Assembly: GCF_020216025.1 (NCBI RefSeq) | Contig: NZ_JAIWNC010000001.1 | Coordinates: 186,001-250,000, forward strand | Length of the DNA: 64,000 nucleotides | Reading direction: 5' to 3' | From: Jidongwangia harbinensis | GTDB taxonomy: Bacteria > Actinomycetota > Actinomycetes > Mycobacteriales > Micromonosporaceae | Part shown: positions 48,769 to 57,548 of the stretch, piece by piece | How positions within the stretch are numbered: position 1 is the stretch's first letter | How the letters are laid out: each line of letters begins with the position of its first letter | Position numbers and translations under genes: made by a program | Notes under the pieces: model-generated | What the model was told of the DNA's origin: nothing | Database searches by the model: none | What the model saw: only the letters and a program-made list of their open reading frames with translations

Positions 48769-49551
48769 ATGCTCACGATCGGGCAACTGGCCGCGTACGC
48801 CGGCGTCACGGTGCGGGCGGTGCGGCACTATCACCAGATCGGGCTGCTGCCCGAGCCGGAACGGGACACCTCGGGCTACCGGAAGTACGGCGCGCCGGCC
48901 GTGGTGCAGCTCATCAAGATCCGCACCCTGGCCGACGCCGGCGTGCCGCTGGCGCAGGTCGGCCGGATGCTCGAGGCCGACCCGGCGACCTTCGCCGAGG
49001 CGGTGGAACGGATCGACGCCCAGCTGCGCGACGAGATCGACCGGCTGGCGGCGAGCCGCCGGCAGGTCGCCCGGCTCACCGCCGGGGACAGCCTGGTCCT
49101 CCCGCCGCCGGTGGTCGCGTATCTCGACCGGCTCCGGGAGATCGGGACGTCCGACCGGATACTGGCGGGTGAGCGGGACGGGTGGATCCTGATCGCGGCC
49201 CGCTGGCCCGACCAGGTCCTGGAGTGGATGCCGGACAAGATGGCACAGCTCGACGACCCGCGGGTGGTCCGGCTCTACCAGCTGCTGTCGGAGATCGTGG
49301 ACGCCGACGTGGTGGACGACCCGCGCGTGACGGAGGTGGTCGACCTCATGGTGGAACTGGCGGAGCAGGCGGAGGCCGCGGGCGTCATCGACGTACACGA
49401 GACGGGGCAGGACGACGACATCTCCTTCGCCCTGCTGGACGACCTGGCCGACGCGGCCGACAAGCGGGCGGAGCGGATCCGCGAACTGATGCGCGAGCGC
49501 GGCTGGGACGGCTGGACCCGGACGCAGCGGGTCAAGGAGCCGCCCGGCTGA
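48769..49551 (+). CDS. MerR family transcriptional regulator
   Basis: ATG at 48769 with AGGA upstream gives 260 aa. The MerR HTH is MLTIGQLAAYAGVTVRAVRHYHQIGLLPEPERDTSGYRKYG, with a coiled-coil dimer helix at about residues 75-110. The C-terminal ~150 residues form an effector domain without clustered cysteines, so metal sensing is unlikely and a drug or lipid ligand more probable. It is encoded third in the ABC operon. A MerR-type site lies in front of the first gene. Confidence 0.92.
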   Translation: MLTIGQLAAYAGVTVRAVRHYHQIGLLPEPERDTSGYRKYGAPAVVQLIKIRTLADAGVPLAQVGRMLEADPATFAEAVERIDAQLRDEIDRLAASRRQVARLTAGDSLVLPPPVVAYLDRLREIGTSDRILAGERDGWILIAARWPDQVLEWMPDKMAQLDDPRVVRLYQLLSEIVDADVVDDPRVTEVVDLMVELAEQAEAAGVIDVHETGQDDDISFALLDDLADAADKRAERIRELMRERGWDGWTRTQRVKEPPG

Positions 49552-49561
49552 GGGCGGGACG

Positions 49562-50299
49562 CTAGATCGAGATTCCGCCGTCCACCGGCACGACGCTTCC
49601 GGTGATGTAGCCGGCTTCCTCGGAGGCCAGGAAGGCGGTGGTGGCGGCGATCTCGCTGGGCGCCGCGAACCGCCCGAGCGGGATGGCGGCCTCGAGTTCC
49701 TGGCGCTTGTCCTCGGGAATCGAGCCGATCATCCGGGTCTCGGCGTTGGGTGAGATGGCGTTGACGGTGACCCCGAACGACGCCAGCTCCTTGGCCGCGG
49801 TCCGGGTGAAACCGATGATGCCGGCCTTGGCGGCGCCGTAGTTCGCCTGCCCGATGTTGCCGCGCAGGCCGGTGTACGACGTCACGTTGATGACGCGGCC
49901 GTACCGCTGCTCCCGGAACACCGGAACCGCGGCGCGGGTCAGCCGGAAGGTGCCGCCCAGGTGCACGTCCAGCACCTCGGCCCAGTCCTGGTCCGACAGC
50001 TTCCAGAGCCGGCGGTCGCGGAGGATGCCGGCGTTGTTCACGATGATGTCCAGCCGGCCGGCGGCCGTGCGCACCCGGTGCACCAGATCATCGACGGCTT
50101 CGGTGCTGGTGACGTCGCAGGCGATGCCGACCGCGCCCATTTCCGCGGCGGCCAGCGCGACCTCGTCGGCGTCCGCGTCGACCAGGAACACGGTCGCCCC
50201 GGACCGGTGGAAGAGGCGGGCGAACTCGAGTCCGAGCCCGCGCGCCGCTCCGGTCACGATCGCGGTTCTGCCCGCGAAGTCGAACGTCAGGTTCGGCAA
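49562..50299 (-). CDS. Short-chain dehydrogenase (FabG-like 3-oxoacyl reductase)
   Basis: TTG start at 50299 with GGGAGGA 6 bases upstream gives 245 aa. It has TGAARGLGLEFARLF, VNNAGILRD, Ser in INVTSYTG, the catalytic YGAAK and GSVVPVDGG, all typical of classical FabG-type SDRs. It is the last gene of the esterase/Liv-transporter operon, 18 bases after the TetR gene. It may reduce or oxidise an acyl-CoA or alcohol intermediate from the imported compound. Confidence 0.88.
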   Translation of the reverse strand: MPNLTFDFAGRTAIVTGAARGLGLEFARLFHRSGATVFLVDADADEVALAAAEMGAVGIACDVTSTEAVDDLVHRVRTAAGRLDIIVNNAGILRDRRLWKLSDQDWAEVLDVHLGGTFRLTRAAVPVFREQRYGRVINVTSYTGLRGNIGQANYGAAKAGIIGFTRTAAKELASFGVTVNAISPNAETRMIGSIPEDKRQELEAAIPLGRFAAPSEIAATTAFLASEEAGYITGSVVPVDGGISI

Positions 50300-50317
50300 C
50301 TGCGGATCCTCCCAAGG

Positions 50318-50998
50318 CTAGAGCAGATCCTCGGCCGCGTCCTTCAACGTGGTCAGGACGCGGCGGGTCTGCGGCGTGTCGGGCAGCAGGGCGAGGAGCA
50401 GCGGAGCGGTCGAGAAGGTCGACTGGTGCACCATCAGGCGGCGAACCCAGTCCATGCCGGCCGCCAGTTCGGCGACCGGGTCGGTCGTGCCGCCGCCGCG
50501 TACCCAGTTTCCGAGCGCGGCCCGGTGGATCGCGTCGATGAGGGCGGCGAGCGCCACCGACTGGAAGGACGGGGCGTCCGGCGGGAGCCGGTCGCGCAGG
50601 AAGGACCGGGTCAGCGCCACGTACCGCTCGTGTTCGATGACCTCCCGCTTGCGCAGCTCGGGCACCACCCGGGTCAGCTTGTACCGGCGGAGGACGAGTT
50701 CGGGCCGGCTGAGGAAGTCCCGCAGCGACTCCTCGGTGGCCGCGATGACCGCGTCCACCGGGTCGGTGTCCGGGCCGGCCTCCAGGAGACACCGTTCGAC
50801 CAGCCCGAGGCGTTCGGTGTGGTCCGGGAAGACGAGTTCGTCCTTGCTCTCGAAGTGCCGGAAGACGGAGCGGCGGGACACATTGGACGCCTCCGCGACC
50901 GCTTCGACCGTGACGTTCGCGTACCCCTCCTTGAGGAACAGGGCCATCGCCGTTTCCGAGATCCGGTACTTGGTCTCGAGTATTCTCCGCGAAGTCAC
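50318..50998 (-). CDS. TetR family transcriptional regulator
   Basis: GTG at 50998 gives 226 aa and lies 16 bases after the livM stop; longer frames would run back into livM. The HTH is AMALFLKEGYANVTVEAVAEASNVSRRSVFRHFESKDELV. The ligand domain follows, with LRRYKLTRVVPELRKREVIEHE typical of TetR_C_17-like regulators. It is encoded inside the operon and probably binds the 13-bp palindrome before the esterase gene. Confidence 0.85.
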   Translation of the reverse strand: MTSRRILETKYRISETAMALFLKEGYANVTVEAVAEASNVSRRSVFRHFESKDELVFPDHTERLGLVERCLLEAGPDTDPVDAVIAATEESLRDFLSRPELVLRRYKLTRVVPELRKREVIEHERYVALTRSFLRDRLPPDAPSFQSVALAALIDAIHRAALGNWVRGGGTTDPVAELAAGMDWVRRLMVHQSTFSTAPLLLALLPDTPQTRRVLTTLKDAAEDLL

Positions 50999-51014
50999 CG
51001 ACAGGTGCCCTCTC

Positions 51015-52061
51015 TCACCGCTTCGCCGGGTCGGCATCGGCCGGGCTGCGGCGCGACGAACTGCGGCGCAGCCGGCGGGCCAGCCATTGGTGTCGAACGG
51101 TACCCCAGATGCCACGGCGGAACAGCAGCACCACCAGGACGAAGACCGTTCCGGTGACCAGGTCGATGCCGGAGAAGCCGGACGAGGCGAGGTAGTCGGC
51201 CAGCATCACGGCCAGGAACGCACCGAGGATGCCGCCCCACAGCGTGCCGATGCCGCCGAGCACCGTCATCAGCACCACCTCGCCCGAGGTGCTCCAGTGC
51301 AGCTCGGTCAGCGCGACGAAACCGTGGTTGATGGCGAACACCCCGCCGGCCAGGCCGGTCAGGCCGGCGGAGAGGACGAACGCCATGACCTTGTACTTCT
51401 CGACCTCGTAGCCGAGCGCCCGGGCCCGCTGGGTGTTGTCGCGGATCGACACCAGGACCCGTCCGAACGGCGAGTGCACGATCCGCCAGGCCGCCCACAT
51501 GCCGAGCAGCAGGATCGGCAGGGCGGCGTAGTAGAAGTAGAACGACTCGGTCTCCACCAGGTCGATGCCGAAGAACGACCGCGGTACGCCCTGCAGCCCG
51601 TTCTCGCCGCCGGTCAGGTCGCTCCACTGGTACGCGACGAAGTAGACCATCTGCGCGAAGGCCAGCGTCACCATCGCGAAGTAGATCCCGGACCGGCGGA
51701 TCGACAGGTACCCGAGGGGGACGGCGAGAATCATCGCGAACACCGCGCCGCCGACGACGGCCACCGGGAACGGCACGCCGTAGTGCGTGGCGACCAGGCC
51801 GGTGACGTACGCCGAGCTGCCCCAGAACGCGGCGTGGCCGAAGGAGAGCAGGCCGGTGAAGCCGAGCAGGATGTCCAGCGCGATCGCGAACAGCGCCATC
51901 GCCACGATGTCCATCGCCACCGGCGGATAGACGAACCAGGGCAGCGCCAGCGCCGCCACCAGGCCCACGGCCAGCAGGGCCCAGCGTAACCTCGGGTCGC
52001 GTCCCGCGACGGGGGTCCCGGTCACGGTGACCGGGGCCTCGGTCTCCACGGACTGCGTCAT
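51015..52061 (-). CDS. livM: Branched-chain amino acid-type ABC transporter permease LivM
   Basis: ATG 52061 overlaps the livH stop (ATGA); 348 aa. There are about nine membrane helices. The LivM signature region reads LDILLGFTGLLSFGHAAFWGSSAYV, and the EAA-like loop is GRVLVSIRDNTQRARALGYEVEKYKVMAFVLSAGLTGLAGG. The C-terminal tail is Arg-rich. It works with LivH as the membrane pair of the importer. By context the substrate is probably an aromatic or other organic acid and not an amino acid; that is inference. Confidence 0.93.
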   Translation of the reverse strand: MTQSVETEAPVTVTGTPVAGRDPRLRWALLAVGLVAALALPWFVYPPVAMDIVAMALFAIALDILLGFTGLLSFGHAAFWGSSAYVTGLVATHYGVPFPVAVVGGAVFAMILAVPLGYLSIRRSGIYFAMVTLAFAQMVYFVAYQWSDLTGGENGLQGVPRSFFGIDLVETESFYFYYAALPILLLGMWAAWRIVHSPFGRVLVSIRDNTQRARALGYEVEKYKVMAFVLSAGLTGLAGGVFAINHGFVALTELHWSTSGEVVLMTVLGGIGTLWGGILGAFLAVMLADYLASSGFSGIDLVTGTVFVLVVLLFRRGIWGTVRHQWLARRLRRSSSRRSPADADPAKR

Positions 52062-52930
52062 GCGGTCGCCTCCTTGCGTCCGAACAGCCCGGCCGGCCGG
52101 ACCAGGATGATCAGGGCCATCAGGACGAAGATGAAGATCTGCGCGAACGTGGGGGCGTACGCCTGCCCGAACGCCTCCACCAGGCCGACCAGGAAACCGG
52201 CGACCACCGCGCCGACGATCGACCCGAGCCCGCCGATGACCACGACCGCGAACAGGATGATCGCGAAGTTGTTGCCCATCTCCGCGGTGATCGCCCGGAA
52301 CGGCGCGGCGAGCACGCCGGCCAGGCCGGCGAGCGCGACCCCGAAGCCGAAGACCGGCGTCACCCAGCGGCCCACGTTGATGCCCAGGGCACGGGCGAGG
52401 TCGGGCTTCTCGGTCGACGCCCGGACGATCATGCCGACCCGGGAGCGCGTCATCACCAGCCAGACGAGCACACAGATCGCCAGGGAGAACAGCAGGACGA
52501 ACAACTGGTAGCGCGGCAGCACGACGCCGGCCAGGTCGAACCGGCCCTGCAGCGGACCCGGCAGCTCGTACGGCAGTCCGGAGACGCCGTACCGCTGCTT
52601 GACCAGCTCGACGAGGACCAGCGTGAGGCCGAAGGTGAGCAGGAAGTTGTAGAGCGGGTCGAGCCGGAGCAGCCACTGCACGAGCAGCCGCTCCACCGCG
52701 ACGCCGAACCCGAACATCAGCACCGGCACCACCAGCAGCGACCACCACAGCGAGAGGTCGAGGGTGTCGAGCAGGACGGCCGCGGCGACCGCGCCGAGCA
52801 TGTAGAACGCGCCATGGGCGAAGTTGACCACGCCCAGCACGCCGAAGATGACCGCCAGTCCCAGGGCGGCCAGCGCGTAGAAGCTGCCGGCCGCCAGTCC
52901 CTGTACGGCGTACTGAAGCACTGCGTTCAT
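52058..52930 (-). CDS. livH: Branched-chain amino acid-type ABC transporter permease LivH
   Basis: ATG at 52930 gives 290 aa. It has LivH features: YAVQGLAAGSFYALAALGLAVIFGVLGVVNFAHGAFYMLGA at the N-terminus and GMIVRASTEKPDLARALGINVGRW in the cytoplasmic loop. GLGSIVGAVVAGFLVGLVEAFGQAY follows near the end. It sits 16 bases after the substrate-binding protein gene and overlaps livM. Confidence 0.93.
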   Translation of the reverse strand: MNAVLQYAVQGLAAGSFYALAALGLAVIFGVLGVVNFAHGAFYMLGAVAAAVLLDTLDLSLWWSLLVVPVLMFGFGVAVERLLVQWLLRLDPLYNFLLTFGLTLVLVELVKQRYGVSGLPYELPGPLQGRFDLAGVVLPRYQLFVLLFSLAICVLVWLVMTRSRVGMIVRASTEKPDLARALGINVGRWVTPVFGFGVALAGLAGVLAAPFRAITAEMGNNFAIILFAVVVIGGLGSIVGAVVAGFLVGLVEAFGQAYAPTFAQIFIFVLMALIILVRPAGLFGRKEATA

Positions 52931-52946
52931 GAGTTCGGCCCACCAC

Positions 52947-54191
52947 TCACATCGAGCAGCCGGACGCCTCGGCGGGAGGGAACGCCTTCGCCGCCGGAAT
53001 CGTGGTCACGATCTCCTCGTAGTCCCACTCCTCCTTCACCTCCGCCGGCTTCTTGACCCGGGCCAGGTACGCGTCGTGGACGACGGAGTGGTCCTTGGCG
53101 CGGATCTCGCCGTTGCGCAGGAAGGCGTCGTTGACCTTCTTGCCCTCCAGCTTGCCGACGACCGCGTCGGCGTCGTCGGTGCCGGCCGCCTGGACCGCCT
53201 CCAGGTACTGCAGCGCCGCGGAGTAGTTGCCGGCGTGCTCGAACGTCGGCCGGGTCCCGGTCTCCGCCTTGAACCGGTCCGCCCACGCCCGCGCCTCGGC
53301 GTCCATGTTCCAGTACCAGGCGTCGGTGAACATCGTGCCGGCGAACTGGTCCACGCCCAGCGAGTGGATGTCGGTGATGAGCATCAGCCCGACCGCCAGC
53401 TCGACGCCCTTCTCCTTGAGTCCCGACTCGTTGAACTGCTTGACCAGGTTGATCAGGTCACCGCCCGCCTGCATGGTCCCGATCACGTCGGGATTGGTGC
53501 TGCCGGCCTTGGTGAGGAAGGTCGCGAAGTTCTCGTTCGGGAACGGGGTCGGGATGGTGCTCTGCACCGTGCCACCGGCCCGCGTGATCGCGTCGCTGAA
53601 GGACTTGGTCATGTTCTGCCCGAACTCGTAGTCCGGGTAGATGATCGTCCAGTTCTTGCCGCCGTTCTCGGTGACCGTGGTGCCGGTGCCGTTGGCCAGC
53701 ATGTAGGTGTTGTACGCCCACTGGAAGGTGTACTTGTTGCACTGCGCGCCGGTCAGCGCGGTGGTCGCCGCGCTCACGTCGAGGAACAGCTTCTTGTGGT
53801 TCTTCGCCTGGTTGGCCACGGCCAGGGCGGCCGACGAGGTGGGCACGTCGAGGATGACGTCCGCGCCCTGCCGCTCGTACAGTTCCGAGGCCTTGGTGTT
53901 GGCGATGTCCGGCTTGTTCTGGTGGTCGGTCGACGTGACGTCGATCTTGTCGACGACCGCCTGGTCGCCGTACTTCTTCTGGAAGTCGGCCACGGCCATC
54001 TTGACCGCCTTGACGGAGTTCGGGCCGGACGCGTCCTTGTAGACGCCGGACTGGTCGTTGAGCACCGCCAGCACCAGCTTGTCCCCGGAGAAGTCGCCTC
54101 CCGATCCCCCGGGTCCGCCCCCGCCGCAGGCCCCGAGCAGCAGTACCGCCGTCATGGCCGAGGCACCGGTGCGCATTCGTCTGCTTGTCAT
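52947..54191 (-). CDS. Liv-type ABC transporter substrate-binding lipoprotein
   Basis: The product has 414 aa. A lipoprotein signal peptide has lipobox LLGAC (Cys near residue 22), followed by a Gly/Ser-rich tether. The mature part is a type I periplasmic-binding fold: VLAVLNDQSGVYKDASGPNSVKAVKMAVADFQ, DVPTSSAALAVANQAKNHKKLFLDVSAATTALTG and NWTIIYPDYEFGQNM. The Peripla_BP_6-type members bind amino acids, amides or aromatic acids. Neighbouring esterase, TetR and SDR genes favour an aromatic or hydroxy-acid ligand. Confidence 0.92.
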   Translation of the reverse strand: MTSRRMRTGASAMTAVLLLGACGGGGPGGSGGDFSGDKLVLAVLNDQSGVYKDASGPNSVKAVKMAVADFQKKYGDQAVVDKIDVTSTDHQNKPDIANTKASELYERQGADVILDVPTSSAALAVANQAKNHKKLFLDVSAATTALTGAQCNKYTFQWAYNTYMLANGTGTTVTENGGKNWTIIYPDYEFGQNMTKSFSDAITRAGGTVQSTIPTPFPNENFATFLTKAGSTNPDVIGTMQAGGDLINLVKQFNESGLKEKGVELAVGLMLITDIHSLGVDQFAGTMFTDAWYWNMDAEARAWADRFKAETGTRPTFEHAGNYSAALQYLEAVQAAGTDDADAVVGKLEGKKVNDAFLRNGEIRAKDHSVVHDAYLARVKKPAEVKEEWDYEEIVTTIPAAKAFPPAEASGCSM

Positions 54192-54239
54192 GGTGGCTCT
54201 CCTCAGTCGTATCCGTGTGTCGCGTTGCCGATCGAGAGG

Positions 54240-54932
54240 TCAGATGCCGAGGTGCTTGAGGAGTTCACCCTCGCGGCGCCGGAAGTCGGAGCTGTCCAGG
54301 GACTCGACGATGCGGCCCTGGCTGAGCAGGTAATGCCGGTCGGCCACGGTGGCCGCGAACTTGACGTTCTGCTCGATGAGCAGCACGCCGGCGCCGGTGG
54401 CCTTGATCTCGCGGATGATCGCGCCGATCCGGGCCACGATCACCGGGGCCAGTCCCTCGGAGGGCTCGTCCATCAGCAGCAGACGGGCACCGGTCCGCAG
54501 CACCCGCGCGATGGCCAGCATCTGCTGCTCCCCGCCGGACAGCGTGGTGCCCGACGCCTTGCGCCGGTCGGCGAGGACGGGGAACGCCTCGTAGACCCGG
54601 TCCAGCGTCCAGGCCCGGTCGGAGACCCTGGGCGGGAGAAGCAGGTTCTCCTCCACCGTGAGGCCGGCGTAGATGCCGCGGTCGTCCTGGACCCAGCCCA
54701 TGCCGGCGCGGGCCCGCTGGTGTGCCGCCATGCCGGTGACGTCGCGGCCGAGGAAGCGCACGCTCCCGCCCGCCTGCCGGTGCAGGCCGATCAGGCATCG
54801 CACCAGAGTGGTCTTGCCGGCGCCGTTGCGTCCGGCCAGCGCGACGACCTCGCCCTCGCCCACCCGGAGGTCCACCCCGTGCAGCGCCTGCGCCAGGCCG
54901 TACCACGCCTGCAGATTCGTGACCTCAAGCAT
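54240..54932 (-). CDS. livF: Liv-type ABC transporter ATPase LivF
   Basis: ATG 54932 overlaps the livG end by 8 bases; 230 aa. Walker A is LAGRNGAGKTTLVR, the signature is LSGGEQQMLAIARVL, Walker B is LLLMDEPSEGLAP and the switch is LLIEQNV, which is typical of LivF. It energises import with LivG, LivH and LivM. Confidence 0.93.
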   Translation of the reverse strand: MLEVTNLQAWYGLAQALHGVDLRVGEGEVVALAGRNGAGKTTLVRCLIGLHRQAGGSVRFLGRDVTGMAAHQRARAGMGWVQDDRGIYAGLTVEENLLLPPRVSDRAWTLDRVYEAFPVLADRRKASGTTLSGGEQQMLAIARVLRTGARLLLMDEPSEGLAPVIVARIGAIIREIKATGAGVLLIEQNVKFAATVADRHYLLSQGRIVESLDSSDFRRREGELLKHLGI

Positions 54933-55692
54933 GGTCGGCCTCGCCCAGGTAGGCGGTGATCACCCGTTCGTCGGTGCGGACCTCGTGATAGGGGCCCTCG
55001 GCCAGGATCCGGCCCTGTTGCAGGACCGTCACCCGGTCCGCCAGGCTGCCCACCACGTGCATGTTGTGGTCGACGAGCACCACGGTGCGGCCGGTCGCGA
55101 TGCGACGGATCAGCTCGATGGTGCGGTCGACGTCCTCGACGCCCATCCCGGCCGTCGGCTCGTCGAGCAGCATCACCGGTGGGTCCAGCGCCAGCGCCAG
55201 GGACAGTTCCAGCGCGCGCTTCTGCCCGTAGGCGAGCAGGCCGACCGGCTTGTCCGCCAGCGGCATCAGCCCCACCTGGGTGAGCAGTTCCTCCACCCGG
55301 GCCCGGTTGCGGCCCAGCAGCTTCTCCGACCGCCAGAACCGGAATCCCTGCCTGGTCAGGCCCTGCAGCGCGAGTTCCACATGCTCGCGGCCGGTCAGCG
55401 TCTCGAAGAGGCTGGTGATCTGGAACGACCGGGCCACGCCCCGGCGCGCGACCTGCTCGGGCGGCTGGCCGGTGACGTCCTCGTCGAACACCGTGATCGC
55501 CCCGGAGGTCGGGGACACGAAGCCGGTCAGCAGATTGAACAGGGTGGTCTTCCCGGCACCGTTGGGGCCCACCAGCGCGTGCACGCTGCCTTCGCGGACC
55601 TCCAGGTCGACCGAGTCGACCGCGCGGAAACCCCGGAACACCTTGGTCAGCGCCCGCGTGCGCACCGCCACCCGGGCGTCCGGCGAGGTCAC
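54925..55692 (-). CDS. livG: Liv-type ABC transporter ATPase LivG
   Basis: GTG 55692 overlaps the esterase stop (GTGA) and gives 255 aa; further GTG codons lie 3 and 9 bases upstream. Walker A is LVGPNGAGKTTLFNLLTG, the LivG region reads GVARSFQITSLFETLTGREHVELAL, the signature is LLAYGQKRALELSLAL, Walker B is VMLLDEPTAGM and the H-loop is VVLVDHNM. The coupling of a transporter gene to a secreted esterase gene is strong evidence that the importer takes up a product of that esterase. Confidence 0.92.
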   Translation of the reverse strand: MTSPDARVAVRTRALTKVFRGFRAVDSVDLEVREGSVHALVGPNGAGKTTLFNLLTGFVSPTSGAITVFDEDVTGQPPEQVARRGVARSFQITSLFETLTGREHVELALQGLTRQGFRFWRSEKLLGRNRARVEELLTQVGLMPLADKPVGLLAYGQKRALELSLALALDPPVMLLDEPTAGMGVEDVDRTIELIRRIATGRTVVLVDHNMHVVGSLADRVTVLQQGRILAEGPYHEVRTDERVITAYLGEADHA

Positions 55693-57347
55693 CACGAACA
55701 CCTGAAGCTCTCGGCGCGGCCGGGATCGCCCGAGCGGTACCGGGGCCAGCGCGGGTACTCGCAGAGCGGGCGCGTCCGGCCGTCCCTGCTGTCCACCGCC
55801 ACCGGCTCGACCGGCGGCCGCCCCTCCTCGACCCACTGTTCCAGCGCGGACAGCGAGTCCCAGGTGGCGGCGAACGCGGGCGCACCGAAGTTGGCGTGGT
55901 TCGCGCCCGGCACGAGGTGGTACCGCATGAACTGGTGGGTCTGCCGGGCACCGACCTGACCGAGCACCCGCCGGTAGTAGTCGTTCGTCGACCGGTGGGA
56001 GACCAGTTCGTCCGCGGAGCCGTGCATCAGCAGCAGCCGTCCGCCGGATCGCGCGAAGGGACGGAGGTCCGCGTCGTTGCGGTCCTGGATGGTGGAGAGG
56101 TGACTGATCCGGGGCAGCCATTTCCCGGGCCGCCGCGGGTCGATCTCGAGGGAGTTCTGGCCGGGGTCCCGGGTCAGGAAGTACTTCACCCACTGGTCCC
56201 AGTACTGGAACCCGTACGCACTCGTCGCCGGCATCGGGTTGGCGGGCGCGGACGTGCCGAAGCCGAGATACGGGGTGCGCATGTCGGCCCCGGACAGCAG
56301 CGGGAAGCCGGGGTAGTACCGCTCGCCGCTGGCGATGCGGTACGGCCAGCTGAACGGTGTGGACGCGGCGGTCACCGCGGCGATCTGCGGGTCGGAGAGA
56401 CAGGCCGGCCCGGTGTCGGCGCCGTCGGGGCAGCGGAGCACCCGGGGGTCGAAGTGGCAGCCGCGGTCGTTCGAGATGATCTTGTCCGCGATCCCGTCGC
56501 GCGCGTCGCAGGCCGCCATGACGCTGTCGTACAGCAGGGTCTGCTTGTCCGGGCCGGGGAACGCGCCGGGCCGGGACATCACCCGCGCCAGGTGTCCGAG
56601 GTGGAGGATCTCGGCCAGGTTGTTCCAGGCGGGGTAGGCGGAGATGACGCCGTCGAAGGCGTCCGGCCACCGTTGCGCGACGACCAGAGCCTCGCGACCG
56701 CCGGTCGAACCGCCCGCGAAGTAGGCCCGGGCCGGGCCGGCCCGGTAGCCGCGACGGATGAGGTACGTGGCGGCGTCGTGCGTCTTCTTGAGCGCGTCGC
56801 CGGCGGCGAAGTTCCGCAGTGCCTCGTCGTTCACGCCGAACGACCCGTCCAGGGACCCGGTGGGACCCGCCTGGTGGCCCGCGTCGCTGGCGTACGTCGC
56901 GTATCCACGGGCCAGGGGCGCCGCCCGATCGGGACGGCCGAACGGCACGTTCTGCGTGACGGCGGGAATCGTGCCGTTGAAACCGCCACCGCCGAACATC
57001 ATCGTGTCCCGGTTCCAGTCGGCCGGCATGGCGATCTGCAGCCTGATGTCCGGAGCGGACGGATCGATCGGCGAGAGCGCCGCGCGCACGTCGCAGTACT
57101 CGACGGTCGCACCGCTCACCACCTGGGTCGTCACGGCGGCCGACTGCACCCGGCCGCCGCGGGTCGGCAGGCTGGTCGCCGACGGCGGGATCCGCACCGC
57201 CGCCAGCTCCGCGCACCTGGGGGCCGGACTGACCGCGGCGGCGGGCCCGGGCCCGAGCAGCGCCGTCGCACTGATCACCGTGGTGACCACCGTCAGCCAG
57301 GCCGGGAGCCGCCTCGAACTCCCCTGGAATCGCCGCACCGGACTCAT
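55689..57347 (-). CDS. Secreted tannase/feruloyl-esterase family hydrolase
   Basis: The product has 552 aa. Residues 1-39 are a signal peptide (ending GPAAAVSPA). The tannase/FAE features are RLQIAMPADWNRDTMMFGGGGFNG, a nucleophile in AYFAGGSTGGREALVVAQ (GxSxGG), the calcium-loop region SDPQIAAVTAA, and LLLMHGSADELVSHRSTNDYYRRV with the catalytic Asp. The terminal His lies in LVPGANHANFG. The enzyme probably splits esters of aromatic acids, such as ferulate, gallate or related compounds, outside the cell. It is the first gene of the eight-gene operon and overlaps livG. Confidence 0.88.
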   Translation of the reverse strand: MSPVRRFQGSSRRLPAWLTVVTTVISATALLGPGPAAAVSPAPRCAELAAVRIPPSATSLPTRGGRVQSAAVTTQVVSGATVEYCDVRAALSPIDPSAPDIRLQIAMPADWNRDTMMFGGGGFNGTIPAVTQNVPFGRPDRAAPLARGYATYASDAGHQAGPTGSLDGSFGVNDEALRNFAAGDALKKTHDAATYLIRRGYRAGPARAYFAGGSTGGREALVVAQRWPDAFDGVISAYPAWNNLAEILHLGHLARVMSRPGAFPGPDKQTLLYDSVMAACDARDGIADKIISNDRGCHFDPRVLRCPDGADTGPACLSDPQIAAVTAASTPFSWPYRIASGERYYPGFPLLSGADMRTPYLGFGTSAPANPMPATSAYGFQYWDQWVKYFLTRDPGQNSLEIDPRRPGKWLPRISHLSTIQDRNDADLRPFARSGGRLLLMHGSADELVSHRSTNDYYRRVLGQVGARQTHQFMRYHLVPGANHANFGAPAFAATWDSLSALEQWVEEGRPPVEPVAVDSRDGRTRPLCEYPRWPRYRSGDPGRAESFRCSW

Positions 57348-57397
57348 CGCGAACCCCCTGGACTAAAGCACGCCGTGCCGCCAATCCAATCTTGGAA

Positions 57398-57410
57398 GGC
57401 ACTGAGTGCC
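57398..57410. promoter_or_regulatory. Perfect palindrome before the esterase/Liv operon
   Basis: GGCACT-G-AGTGCC is a perfect 13-bp inverted repeat, 51 bases upstream of the esterase ATG, with a nearby half-site CACTGTGCC at 57414-57422. The TetR protein encoded in the operon is the natural candidate to bind it. Confidence 0.6.
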
Positions 57411-57548
57411 AGTCACTGTGCCATGCGTCACACCTGGTCGCAAGAGCTACGCATGGAAATGTTGCGATGCTGTTGCCGGGAACGCCGCCGCGCCGGCCGC
57501 CGTCCGGAAGGGTCCGGAATCGGCAGGGCCGGCGCGGCGGTAGCGACG

